The notes beneath the pieces are model-generated. The model saw only the letters and a program-made list of their open reading frames with translations, was not told where the DNA came from and did no database searches. Shown one piece after another: positions 32,277-41,010 of a stretch of 43,291 nt of DNA. The position numbers and the translations under genes were made by a program. This DNA comes from an uncultured Chryseobacterium sp. (lineage in GTDB: Bacteria > Bacteroidota > Bacteroidia > Flavobacteriales > Weeksellaceae): positions 1 to 43,291 of the forward strand of contig CAJYGB010000001.1 in assembly GCA_913774355.1 (NCBI GenBank), written 5' to 3'. The number at the start of each line of letters is the position of its first letter. Position 1 is the stretch's first letter.

Positions 32277-33938
32277 TTACTGTTGGTTGTATAGCAGCTT
32301 GTAATACTCATCTGCCATCCGGTCGCTGTTGAACTGATCCTTTACATCGTTCATCGAATGGTACTGGATTTTTCTCCATTCGTCCGGTCGGTCATAATAA
32401 ATAGGAAGAATTTCGTTTTCCAGGATTTCATAGAGTTTGTTCAGATCATAATTATCCTGTTCATAGACGCTCATATTTTCGTAATCGCATTTGGGAACCA
32501 CAAAGGAATTTTCCCCGTGCCTGGCGAATTCCGGGATCCAGCCGTCATCCGTTGATAAATTAATCGAACCGTTCATGGCAGCCGTCATTCCCGATGTTCC
32601 TGAAGCTTCTCTCGGTACACGTGGGTTGTTAAGCCACAGGTCGGAGCCCTGCTTTAAAGATTTGCTCAGGGAAAGTTCATATCCCGTAAGTACCGCCAGG
32701 TGTTTGTTGTTTTTGCTTTCTTCCACCAAGGAATTAAAGGTGGAAATTGCCGAATAATCCATCGGATACGGTTTTCCGGCCCAAATCATCTGGATTGGAT
32801 ATTTCGGGTGGTTCAGCAATTTATAAAACCGTTCTTTGTCATGCAGTAAGAGATCGGCGCGTTTGTACCCGGCAAATCTTCTGGCCCAGACAATGGTAAA
32901 AATATTCGGATCGAATAAATTTCCGGTTTGATCCGCTACAATCTTGAACAGTTTCTTTTTCAAATGCTTTTTGCGGTCGTCAAAAGCCGTTTCATCATTT
33001 TCGTCTTTGGCCTTATAGAGCGGTTTATCTGCCCAATATTTAAATTCCTGTGCATTCGTAACTGAAGTGATTTCACAAATTCCCGGATATTTGCTCCACA
33101 TTTTCCTGGAGACGTCGCCGTGAAGCTGGGAAACCCCGTTGGCTTCCCTTGCCATTTTCAAAGCACAAAGAGAATGGTTGAACCGGTCGTCATCCGAGCC
33201 TTCAATATGTTTTACATCTTCCATGCTGAGACCTGAAAAATAAGACATATCGTGGCAAAGCCTTAAATTATGCTTTTCGTTTCCGGCTTCTTCCGGAGTA
33301 TGGGTAGTAAAAACAAGTTTTTCTTTAACCTTATTCAGATTGCCGTTGTACTTTTTCAATAAATGAAATGCGGCAGGAAGCCCATGAGCTTCATTCAGGT
33401 GATATACATCCCTTTCGATGTTCAGTTCGTCCAGCAGTTGGGCACCTCCTTTACCCAACAGAATGTATTGTGCCAGTTTCGTAGCTTCATTGGCATCGTA
33501 TAGTTTATGGCAGATCGTTTTGGAAACGTGATCATTTTCAGGGACGTCCGTAGAAAGGAAAAACATGGGTGCCGTGTGGAAAATTTCAGGATCGAGATAC
33601 CATACTTTTACCCAAACCGGCGCACTGTGGATTTCGATCTGGAATTTGATGCCGGTGTCTTCCAGAAAGCTATACATTTTTTTTGTCCAGGTCGGCTGTA
33701 AGGTCTGGTCATGGTTCCTGGCTTGGTCATAATACCCGAACTTCCAGAGAATCCCGATTCCGATAAGGTCCTGTTTCAGGTTATAAGCACTTCTCATGTG
33801 CGAACCTGCCAGAAATCCAAGGCCCCCGGAATATATTTTCAATACCTGCTCAATGGCAAATTCCATTGAGAAATAGGCTACTTTCTTAGAATATTTCGGG
33901 CTTACCCCAAACGGCATTTTAAAATTTTTAAAATCCAT
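32277..33938 (-). CDS. Alpha-glucan phosphorylase homologue lacking the PLP lysine
   Basis: A 553-residue GT35-like protein of the short alpha-glucan phosphorylase type. The family is clear from AYFSMEFAIEQ, IYSGGLGFLAGSH, LNEAHGLPAAFHLL, FTTHTPEEAGNE, WARRFAGYKRADLLL and the REASGTSGM region. In functional phosphorylases this last region reads EASGTSGMK or EASGTGNMK, where the Lys forms the Schiff base with pyridoxal phosphate. Here it is EASGTSGMTAAMNG, with Thr452 (codon 32583-32585) in the Lys position. No other Lys stands nearby to replace it. It may be a glycosyltransferase that works without PLP, or a regulator. From memory, the same Thr may be common in Bacteroidetes homologues. Confidence 0.85.
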   Translation of the reverse strand: MDFKNFKMPFGVSPKYSKKVAYFSMEFAIEQVLKIYSGGLGFLAGSHMRSAYNLKQDLIGIGILWKFGYYDQARNHDQTLQPTWTKKMYSFLEDTGIKFQIEIHSAPVWVKVWYLDPEIFHTAPMFFLSTDVPENDHVSKTICHKLYDANEATKLAQYILLGKGGAQLLDELNIERDVYHLNEAHGLPAAFHLLKKYNGNLNKVKEKLVFTTHTPEEAGNEKHNLRLCHDMSYFSGLSMEDVKHIEGSDDDRFNHSLCALKMAREANGVSQLHGDVSRKMWSKYPGICEITSVTNAQEFKYWADKPLYKAKDENDETAFDDRKKHLKKKLFKIVADQTGNLFDPNIFTIVWARRFAGYKRADLLLHDKERFYKLLNHPKYPIQMIWAGKPYPMDYSAISTFNSLVEESKNNKHLAVLTGYELSLSKSLKQGSDLWLNNPRVPREASGTSGMTAAMNGSINLSTDDGWIPEFARHGENSFVVPKCDYENMSVYEQDNYDLNKLYEILENEILPIYYDRPDEWRKIQYHSMNDVKDQFNSDRMADEYYKLLYNQQ

Positions 33939-33963
33939 GCATAACAGTTTATAAGTGAGGAAA

Positions 33964-33971
33964 CAAAGGTA
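33964..33971 (-). promoter_or_regulatory. -7 box of the phosphorylase homologue
   Basis: Minus-strand TACCTTTG, 25 bases before the ATG. Confidence 0.45.
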
Positions 33972-34136
33972 TTAATTATGAAAATAAACTTTATATTAAT
34001 TATTTTATAAATTAATCCTGAACGCTGTTTCGAATAATTTTTTTCTCTACCTTTAATAAGTAATTTTTTGATAATCAAAACTTCATACTCTGAAACGGGA
34101 GTTTTATGTGTTCCATAACAATAATATTTCAAGCAC

Positions 34137-34934
34137 ATGAAAAAGACATTTTCTGATGAAGATTTAATTAAAAATCTGAGCTTATATTATCTGAACCGGC
34201 ATCTGAAAAAAAAGCCGATCGAGAAATATCACCGTACCATAGATGCTTCCCCGCTTCACGACCGGGAAAAGTACAAAAAGAAAGCCGAAATTTTGCTGCT
34301 CAATTCCTTCATGCACCATTTTCCTGAAGTAAAGTTCGAGGATTTAACCTGCGAAAGCCCCGACTTCATCGCGAAATTCAACAATAAAAAAATCGGAATC
34401 GAGCTGACCGAGGTAATCAACCATCTTGAAATGAAAAAAGTGGAAAGCAATCTGAACAAGATTTTCCGTCAGGCAGAAATTTTATTGGAACAGGAAGACA
34501 CTACGAAATATCGTGGTGTTTATTTTTTGGAATTCCACTCCAGCATCCGGCTGGATACACTGGAGAATCACCAGGAAATTATTCATAATATCTATAAAAG
34601 CATCAAAAGAGGAAAGCCTGCCGGAAATGTAAAAAGCATCCGGAAATCTTCTCACCGCAGGAATGTTTTTATTACCTATGAATATAATATGGGCCTTTTT
34701 GATGAGCTGTGTTCGGAAAAAATCGTTGAGCTTATCGAAAAGAAGAACGAAAAATTCCCTTACTACGATACCTCTGTGGATGAATGCTGGCTGGTGATCG
34801 TCTCGGATATGAACTCCATTGCTTCCAGATATACCTTTATCCGGGACAAAGAACATTTGCAACAGGTGAAAAGCCCTTTTCATAAGATTTTTCATATTGA
34901 GAATCTTTGCGGAAATATTACAAGCATTAAATAG
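34137..34934 (+). CDS. Unknown protein with PD-(D/E)XK-like motif
   Basis: A 265-residue soluble protein I do not recognise. One region looks like a PD-(D/E)XK nuclease core: Glu51 in a helix, then SPDFIAKFNNKKIGIELTEV, where Asp76 and Glu89-x-Thr91 stand on the two strands expected for the metal site. The final Lys of the motif is Thr. The rest is mixed alpha/beta and very basic in the middle (SIKRGKPAGNVKSIRKSSHRR). No signal peptide. It stands alone between divergent and co-directional neighbours, without methylase or helicase partners, so a link to restriction or defence is only a possibility. Confidence 0.6.
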   Translation: MKKTFSDEDLIKNLSLYYLNRHLKKKPIEKYHRTIDASPLHDREKYKKKAEILLLNSFMHHFPEVKFEDLTCESPDFIAKFNNKKIGIELTEVINHLEMKKVESNLNKIFRQAEILLEQEDTTKYRGVYFLEFHSSIRLDTLENHQEIIHNIYKSIKRGKPAGNVKSIRKSSHRRNVFITYEYNMGLFDELCSEKIVELIEKKNEKFPYYDTSVDECWLVIVSDMNSIASRYTFIRDKEHLQQVKSPFHKIFHIENLCGNITSIK

Positions 34935-35012
34935 TTGTTATAATAATCATATCTTTTATTTGTTTTTATTGAATTATCTGTATTAAATTAATATTTTTTA
35001 ATTTGAAATGTT

Positions 35013-35020
35013 TATATTTG
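35013..35020 (+). promoter_or_regulatory. -7 box of the type B T9SS protein
   Basis: TATATTTG, 48 bases before the chosen ATG at 35069 and downstream of an earlier in-frame start at 35003, which it excludes. Confidence 0.5.
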
Positions 35021-35068
35021 ATCCACAGTAAATTACAGGACATAATAACAATAAAAACTCCGAATGAT

Positions 35069-37162
35069 ATGAAGAAATCTATATTCCTTTTCTTTTTTGT
35101 CGTTTCCCATATGATCTTCGCACAAGCAGACTGTGCTACGGCACTTTCCGTATGCGGAAATTCAAACATTACCTATTCTCCGAACGGTATCGGTGCCGTT
35201 AACGAAAATCTGGGTGGCTGCCTTTCTACCGGCGAACACAACTCAATATGGTATAAATTTACGATAGCAACCGGCGGAACACTCACCTTTGACCTGATTC
35301 CTACGGATCCCAATGCAGATTACGACTGGGCGATCTACGGACCCAATGTAAACTGTGGAAATCTCGGTACGCCGATCCGGTGTAATGCGGCAACCGTTAT
35401 TGGAGTAGGCGCTTCCACAGGAATGAACATGACCAGTACCATTACCAGTGCGGCAGGAGGTTCCCTTACGCCATACTGCCAGTTTCTCAACGTACTGCCA
35501 GGACAAACCTATTACCTGTATATTGACAACTGGGTGGATATCACCAATCCTACAATGGCCCCGTTTTCTTTAACCTGGGGCGGAACGGCGACACTGGCTT
35601 CTCCGTTTACGGACCCTACGATACAGACGCAGCCCTTTATTCCGCCGGGTACGCCCGCGGCCAATCCTGCGAATCCCAGAGAGATTATTATCTGCCAGAA
35701 CCCGACGGTTTTCAATTTCAGTACTTTGTCTGCCGGAATTTTAAACGGAAATACAAACTTCCAGATCAGCTATCATAGTTCACAGAACGATGCGCTGTCC
35801 GGAGCCAATCCTATTCTGACGCCAATCACGGTGAATACGGCCACAACCTATTATTACAGTGTGCATTATCAGGATCCTTCCAATCCGAACAACCCGATCA
35901 ATTCATGCAGGCAGGTGGGCGCATTCAAATTTAAATACGGAAACATTTCAGTGAATAATGTGACTCTGTTCAGCTGTAATAATAATAACGCCGGAACGGC
36001 AACGTTCGATCTTACTACAGCTGCGGTGTTCAGCGATCCTACGGCGACGAAGCAATATTACCAGTCGATGGCAGATCTTAACGCGGGAACCAACCCTATT
36101 GTTCCGGCCAACGCTTTTGTATCTGCTGAAGGAACAGTGTATGTAAAAGTAACTTCCCAGTACGGCTGTACAGCTGTTGCCCAGATCACGCTGAAGTTTT
36201 ATCCTGCAATTGTGGTTACAGAAGCTACTTTGAGATCTTGTGCTATCGAAGTTACGCCTTCTTTGGCTTTGTTTAACTTATCAACTGCTGCCGTAACCAC
36301 ACAGACACTGCCGAAAAAATATTATAAGTCGCTGGCCGATGCACAGTCCGGAAGCAATGAAATCGTAGGCTTTCTGAATTATATCGCTCCAAACAGCGTG
36401 GTATATGTGAAAGTAACCAATACAAACGGCTGTTATGCCATTGCAAAAGTTAACCTGATCGTTATTCCGTCGGTGTATTCTACTGTATTGAAAGATAAAA
36501 TTATCTGTATTGAAGACAAGACGACCCTGGATGCCGGGCCCGGATTTGCAGCTTACGAATGGAGTACGGGTGCTGCTACGCAGACCATCAGTAACGTAGG
36601 AGTAGGTACATACTGGGTTAGGTTGAAAACCGGTGAGTGTACTGCCATACAGACTGTAAAAGTATATGCTTCAGAGGAGCCGGTAATTTCCGATGTGGAT
36701 ATTAAAAACAATACGGTTACCGTAAATGTGAAAGGCGGAACCCCACCATACCGTTATTCTATGGATGGCGTGAAGTGGCAGGATTCCAATATATTTACCA
36801 ATGTGCTCCGCGGTGATAATCATATCTATGTAAAAGATGCGTATGACTGCGATCCTATTGATATTTCTATCGTTGTTCCGAATCTGGTGAATGTGATCAC
36901 CCCGAACGGAGACGGCGTGAATGATGTGATCGACTATTCTGCGCTGGGAAATAAACAGAATCTGGTATTCAGTATTTTTGACCGTTACGGAAATAAAATG
37001 TTTGAAGCCAACCGGTTTAATGCCTACAAATGGGACGGCACCGCCGGCGGGAAAAAAATTCCGACGGGTACCTACTGGTATTCCGTTTCCTGGAATGAGA
37101 ACGATAAAAAGAATACCTTATTTAAATATTCCGGCTGGGTTATGGTAAAGAACAGGGAATAA
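35069..37162 (+). CDS. Secreted multidomain protein with type B T9SS signal
   Basis: A 697-residue cell-surface or secreted protein. A signal peptide ends at IFAQ (about residue 18). The N-terminal beta sandwich (about 20-180) has the DWAIYGPNVNCGNLG pattern of Bacteroidetes adhesins. Two homologous domains follow at about residues 295-375 and 383-465: each opens with a Cys-containing strand and contains FDLTTAAV or FNLSTAAV, a YYxSxADxxxGxN segment and VYVKVT. An Ig-like domain (YEWSTGAATQTI) and a PPYRYSMDG domain come next. The last ~90 residues (ITPNGDGVNDVIDY to SGWVMVKNRE) are the gliding-motility type B sorting domain. Role: probable adhesin or surface protein; the ligand is unknown. 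Confidence 0.88.
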   Translation: MKKSIFLFFFVVSHMIFAQADCATALSVCGNSNITYSPNGIGAVNENLGGCLSTGEHNSIWYKFTIATGGTLTFDLIPTDPNADYDWAIYGPNVNCGNLGTPIRCNAATVIGVGASTGMNMTSTITSAAGGSLTPYCQFLNVLPGQTYYLYIDNWVDITNPTMAPFSLTWGGTATLASPFTDPTIQTQPFIPPGTPAANPANPREIIICQNPTVFNFSTLSAGILNGNTNFQISYHSSQNDALSGANPILTPITVNTATTYYYSVHYQDPSNPNNPINSCRQVGAFKFKYGNISVNNVTLFSCNNNNAGTATFDLTTAAVFSDPTATKQYYQSMADLNAGTNPIVPANAFVSAEGTVYVKVTSQYGCTAVAQITLKFYPAIVVTEATLRSCAIEVTPSLALFNLSTAAVTTQTLPKKYYKSLADAQSGSNEIVGFLNYIAPNSVVYVKVTNTNGCYAIAKVNLIVIPSVYSTVLKDKIICIEDKTTLDAGPGFAAYEWSTGAATQTISNVGVGTYWVRLKTGECTAIQTVKVYASEEPVISDVDIKNNTVTVNVKGGTPPYRYSMDGVKWQDSNIFTNVLRGDNHIYVKDAYDCDPIDISIVVPNLVNVITPNGDGVNDVIDYSALGNKQNLVFSIFDRYGNKMFEANRFNAYKWDGTAGGKKIPTGTYWYSVSWNENDKKNTLFKYSGWVMVKNRE

Positions 37163-37178
37163 TTGATCAATTAAAACG

Positions 37179-37207
37179 AAACCGTCACACCCTTGGCGGT
37201 TTTTGTT
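37179..37207 (+). terminator. Intrinsic terminator after the T9SS protein
   Basis: AAACCG (37179-37184) pairs with CGGTTT (37197-37202), followed by a T-rich tail. Confidence 0.65.
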
Positions 37208-37244
37208 TTGTAATTTTCCTACCTTACATCATTAAATCTGAATT

Positions 37245-37835
37245 ATGAAAGAGCTGTTTGTAAAACGTTTTGAATATTATAAAATGCTTGGCGATAAGGC
37301 ATTTTCACAGCTTTCGGAAGAAGAAGTATTCTGGCAGTTTAATGAAGAAAGCAATTCCATAGCGGTGATCGTTAAGCATGTTGCGGGAAACATGCTGTCG
37401 AGGTGGACCGATTTTTTAACGGAAGATGGTGAAAAACCCTGGAGAAACCGCGATGAAGAGTTTGTGAATACTTTTAAAACAAAATCGGAAGCCTTGGAGT
37501 ATTGGGAGAAGGGCTGGAAATGTCTTTTTGAAGCATTGGATCAGATTAACGATGAAAATTTATACTCGACGGTATACATCAGAAACGAAGCTCATTTAGT
37601 TATTGATGCAGTCTTCAGGCAGCTGGCACATTATCCTTATCACGTAGGGCAAATGGTTTACATTGCTAAAATGCTTAAAAACGATGATTGGAAAACTTTG
37701 TCCATTGCCAGAAATAAATCCGGGGAATTTAATGATGAAATGAAAAACCGCTTTTCCGCAAGTGGTTCCGGGACAAATTCTTCTCCTGTTTGTTACCAGA
37801 ACAGTCCTGAAGTCCGTGACGAATATAAGCAATAG
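37245..37835 (+). CDS. DinB-like DUF1572 protein
   Basis: A 196-residue four-helix-bundle protein of the DinB/YfiT superfamily (DUF1572 type). The three metal-ligand histidines are visible: His45 (IVKHVAGN), His129 and His133 (LAHYPYHVGQ). The QFNEESNSIAVIVKHVAGNMLSRWTDFLTEDGEKPWRNRDEEF stretch is characteristic. DinB proteins include thiol-dependent transferases, but the reaction for this subgroup is unknown. The C-terminal tail (about 170-196) is low in structure and may be lineage-specific. The gene has its own upstream terminator and stands before mtaB. Confidence 0.85.
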   Translation: MKELFVKRFEYYKMLGDKAFSQLSEEEVFWQFNEESNSIAVIVKHVAGNMLSRWTDFLTEDGEKPWRNRDEEFVNTFKTKSEALEYWEKGWKCLFEALDQINDENLYSTVYIRNEAHLVIDAVFRQLAHYPYHVGQMVYIAKMLKNDDWKTLSIARNKSGEFNDEMKNRFSASGSGTNSSPVCYQNSPEVRDEYKQ

Positions 37836-37869
37836 ATTGAATCGATTCGTACTTCATATTAAAAATGAT

Positions 37870-37877
37870 TATCTTTG
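37870..37877 (+). promoter_or_regulatory. -7 box of mtaB
   Basis: TATCTTTG, the same word as at the tRNA promoter, 25 bases before the ATG. Confidence 0.5.
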
Positions 37878-37902
37878 CACCCACAAAATTCAAAAACAAT
37901 AA

Positions 37903-39249
37903 ATGTCTCAATTTCATAGAACTGCCGCATTTCATACCCTTGGCTGCAAATTAAATTTTGCGGAAACATCTACTATTGCTCGTCAATTGACAGAGGCAGG
38001 TTATGAGAAGGTTGGTTTCGATGATAAAGCGAACGTTTATGTAATCAATACCTGTTCGGTTACCGAAAATGCGGATCGCGAATGCAAGCTTCATGTAAAA
38101 AGGGCGATGAAAGCCAATCCGGAAGGCCTGGTTGTTATTGTTGGTTGCTATGCCCAGCTGAAACCCGAAGAAATTTCGCAGATCGAAGGAGTGGATCTGG
38201 TATTGGGAGCAAAAGAAAAATTCAACATCCTGAGCTATCTCGATGATCTTGAAAAATCCGAAAGCGAAGGAATCGTTCATTCCTGTGAGATTGAAGAAAC
38301 CGATTTCTTTATCGGCAGTTATTCCATCGGCGACAGAACGAGGGCTTTTTTGAAAGTTCAGGACGGCTGTGACTACAAATGCACCTATTGCACGATTCCT
38401 TTGGCAAGAGGAATTTCACGTTCCGATACCATCGCGAATGTCCTGAAAAATGCAACAGAAATTGCAGCCCGGGACATTAAGGAAATTGTCTTAACAGGAG
38501 TGAATATAGGAGATTACGGAAAAGGCGAGTTTGGGAATAAAAGACACGAGCATACATTCCTGGATCTGATTTCGGAGCTTGATAAAGTGGAAGGCATCGA
38601 AAGAATCCGTATTTCCTCCATCGAGCCGAATCTCCTGAAAGATGAAAGCATCGATCTGGTTTCCAGGAGCAAAAGCTTTGTCCCGCATTTCCACATTCCT
38701 CTGCAATCCGGAAGTGATGACCTGCTTAAAAAAATGAAACGCCGTTATTTAACGAAATTATATACCGACAGGGTGCATAAAATCCGTGAAGTTATGCCGC
38801 ATGCTGCCATCGGTGTGGATGTCATTGTCGGTTTCCCGGGAGAAACGGAAGAGCTGTTCATGGAGACATATAATTTCCTGAACGAACTGCCGATCACCTA
38901 TCTTCACGTATTTACTTACTCTGAAAGAGAAAATACGGAAGCGGCCGGAATGGAAGGCATTGTTCCGATCCCGGAAAGAAAAAGGCGTAACAAGATGCTG
39001 AGGATTTTGTCGGAAAAGAAAAAAATGGCTTTCTACCAGACCCAGCTCGGAAAAACACTTCCTGTACTTTGGGAACATGAAAACAAGGACGGCAAAATGT
39101 TCGGCTTTACCGAAAATTATGTCCGCGTACAAAAGGATTTCGATCAACCTTCCGTTAATCGGATCGAATGGTTAAAGCTCGAAAAAATCGAGGCCGACGG
39201 TACGGTTTCGGTGATGAATTCTTTTGAAAGTTTCCTGGAAAAGATTTAA
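37903..39249 (+). CDS. mtaB: tRNA t6A37 methylthiotransferase MtaB
   Basis: MtaB adds a methylthio group to t6A at position 37 of ANN-decoding tRNAs, giving ms2t6A. The 448-residue protein has the MTTase N-terminal domain with cluster cysteines Cys15 (HTLGCKLNFAET), Cys51 (NTCSVT) and Cys82 (GCYAQ), and the radical-SAM triad Cys156, Cys160 and Cys163 (CDYKCTYC). The TRAM domain follows at the C-terminus. The LGCKLNFAE motif separates MtaB from MiaB (GCQMN) and RimO. The same modified base occurs in tRNA-Lys(UUU), two genes for which lie at the end of this window. Confidence 0.93.
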   Translation: MSQFHRTAAFHTLGCKLNFAETSTIARQLTEAGYEKVGFDDKANVYVINTCSVTENADRECKLHVKRAMKANPEGLVVIVGCYAQLKPEEISQIEGVDLVLGAKEKFNILSYLDDLEKSESEGIVHSCEIEETDFFIGSYSIGDRTRAFLKVQDGCDYKCTYCTIPLARGISRSDTIANVLKNATEIAARDIKEIVLTGVNIGDYGKGEFGNKRHEHTFLDLISELDKVEGIERIRISSIEPNLLKDESIDLVSRSKSFVPHFHIPLQSGSDDLLKKMKRRYLTKLYTDRVHKIREVMPHAAIGVDVIVGFPGETEELFMETYNFLNELPITYLHVFTYSERENTEAAGMEGIVPIPERKRRNKMLRILSEKKKMAFYQTQLGKTLPVLWEHENKDGKMFGFTENYVRVQKDFDQPSVNRIEWLKLEKIEADGTVSVMNSFESFLEKI

Positions 39250-39423
39250 TCTCTCATCTTTTTCTGTTTATTTAAATGCAAATATAACCGTTATTCAACA
39301 GTGGCTGAATTTCTTTGGAGTTACTTCATATCAAAAGTGATTTAAAAGCATTTACGGTAAATATAAAAGAGTATTGCTGTATTTTTAGTGTTTTCCGTTT
39401 CGTTTATTCAAATTAATTTTATT

Positions 39424-39431
39424 TAACTTTG
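39424..39431 (+). promoter_or_regulatory. -7 box of the glutamate-synthase-like gene
   Basis: TAACTTTG, 17 bases before the ATG at 39449. The preceding 175 bases after mtaB hold nothing else recognisable. Confidence 0.5.
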
Positions 39432-39448
39432 AATAAATTCAACTTGAT

Positions 39449-40966
39449 ATGAGAAATAAATTTTTGCTGTGGGGAGCCGTTATTCTGGCGGTTTCCTGGG
39501 CAGTTGCTTTTCTGATTAAAGCCGATTGGTGGATTCCTTTTTTCCTGACTATCATTTATGCCATAGGCGTCTATAATGTTACCCAAAGCAAACACGCTAT
39601 TTTGCGGAATTTTCCGGTACTTGGCTATTTCAGGTATTTTTTTGAAAGTATTTCCCCGGAGATGCAGCAGTATTTTATTGAAAGGGAAACCGATGGAAAA
39701 CCTTTTCCGAGAAACCAGCGTTCTGCTGTTTACAGGCGTGCTAAGAATTTGAGCGACACTGTACCTTTCGGAACCCAGCTGGAGGTGAATCATAGAAAAT
39801 ATGAAGGAATTAAGCATTCCATTTATGCCAAATCTCCTATGGAAGAACTTCCAAGAGTCTGGGTAGGCGGAGAGCAGTGTTCGCAGCCGTATCATGCTTC
39901 TTTATTTAATATTTCCGCTATGAGTTTCGGAGCTTTGAGCGACCGGGCGCAGATTTCCCTGAACCGTGGAGCCAAAAAAGGAAACTTTTATCACAATACG
40001 GGCGAAGGTGGAATCTCTCCCCATCATCTGGAAGGCGGAGATCTCTGTTGGCAGATCGGAACAGGATATTTCGGATGCCGAGATGAGGAAGGAAAATTTA
40101 ACCCTGAATTATTCAGGAAATATTCAACTCTGCCGACTGTAAAAATGGTAGAGATTAAATTGTCACAGGGTGCCAAACCCGGGCACGGAGGCGTTTTACC
40201 GGCTGTTAAGAATACCCCTGAAATTGCAAAGATCCGTCACGTCACTCCGGGAATGATGATTATTTCACCGCCATCGCATACGGCTTTTTCAGATGCGGCA
40301 GGTTTGTTAAGATTTGTACAGCATTTACGTGAGCTTTCCGGAGGGAAGCCGGTCGGTTTCAAATTATGCATCGGTGATACCAAAGAATTCGAAGATATTT
40401 GCGTACAGATGAACGTGCTGAAAATTTATCCTGATTTTATTACCATCGATGGTGCAGAAGGAGGAACCGGGGCAGCACCGCCAGAATTTTCGGATGGGGT
40501 AGGAATGCCGCTGGAACCCGCCCTGATTTTTGTAAACCGCACGCTTAAAAATTATAATCTACGGCATAAGCTGAGGGTAATTGCCAGCGGAAAAGTGCTG
40601 ACGAGCCTCGATATTCTAAGAGCTATTGCGATGGGTGCCGATATGTGCAACAATGCGAGAGGATTTATGTTTTCTTTAGGCTGTATCCAGGCATTAAGGT
40701 GCAACAACAATAAATGCCCTACGGGTGTTGCCACACAAGACAAAATGCTTATCAAAGGACTGGATGTTACCGACAAGGCGGAAAGAGTATACCATTTCCA
40801 TAAAAATACACTTCATACCTGTAACGAGCTGATTGCGGCAGCGGGGAGAAGTTCTTATGAAGAAGTGGATGCTTCTATGTTTATGAGAGGGGATGAGTTC
40901 GATCATCTTTCCGATCTGTATTTCCCGGATATTTTGGGAAATGTGAGACATAAAGCAAGATCTTAG
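39449..40966 (+). CDS. Membrane-anchored FMN-binding glutamate-synthase-like protein
   Basis: A 505-residue protein with two hydrophobic segments near the N-terminus (about residues 4-22 and 27-45) and the FMN-binding TIM barrel of glutamate synthase. Landmarks are NTGEGGISPHH, KLSQGAKPGHGGVLP, SPPSHTAFSD, IDGAEGGTGAAPPEF and the 3Fe-4S cysteine pattern CIQALRCNNNKC (Cys-x5-Cys-x4-Cys). It lacks the glutamine amidotransferase domain and the GXGXG domain of true GltB, so it is not ordinary GOGAT. Members of this group are annotated only as FMN-binding glutamate synthase family. A membrane-linked flavin oxidoreductase is likely; the substrate is unknown. Confidence 0.85.
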   Translation: MRNKFLLWGAVILAVSWAVAFLIKADWWIPFFLTIIYAIGVYNVTQSKHAILRNFPVLGYFRYFFESISPEMQQYFIERETDGKPFPRNQRSAVYRRAKNLSDTVPFGTQLEVNHRKYEGIKHSIYAKSPMEELPRVWVGGEQCSQPYHASLFNISAMSFGALSDRAQISLNRGAKKGNFYHNTGEGGISPHHLEGGDLCWQIGTGYFGCRDEEGKFNPELFRKYSTLPTVKMVEIKLSQGAKPGHGGVLPAVKNTPEIAKIRHVTPGMMIISPPSHTAFSDAAGLLRFVQHLRELSGGKPVGFKLCIGDTKEFEDICVQMNVLKIYPDFITIDGAEGGTGAAPPEFSDGVGMPLEPALIFVNRTLKNYNLRHKLRVIASGKVLTSLDILRAIAMGADMCNNARGFMFSLGCIQALRCNNNKCPTGVATQDKMLIKGLDVTDKAERVYHFHKNTLHTCNELIAAAGRSSYEEVDASMFMRGDEFDHLSDLYFPDILGNVRHKARS

Positions 40967-40978
40967 AAAAGAACATAA

Positions 40979-41007
40979 AAAAAGCACTTCATCAAGAAGT
41001 GCTTTTT
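40979..41007. terminator. Bidirectional terminator between convergent genes
   Basis: AAAAAGCACTTC (40979-40990) pairs with GAAGTGCTTTTT (40996-41007), loop ATCAA. It serves both the glutamate-synthase-like gene and the FKBP-like gene. Confidence 0.9.
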
Positions 41008-41010
41008 ATT

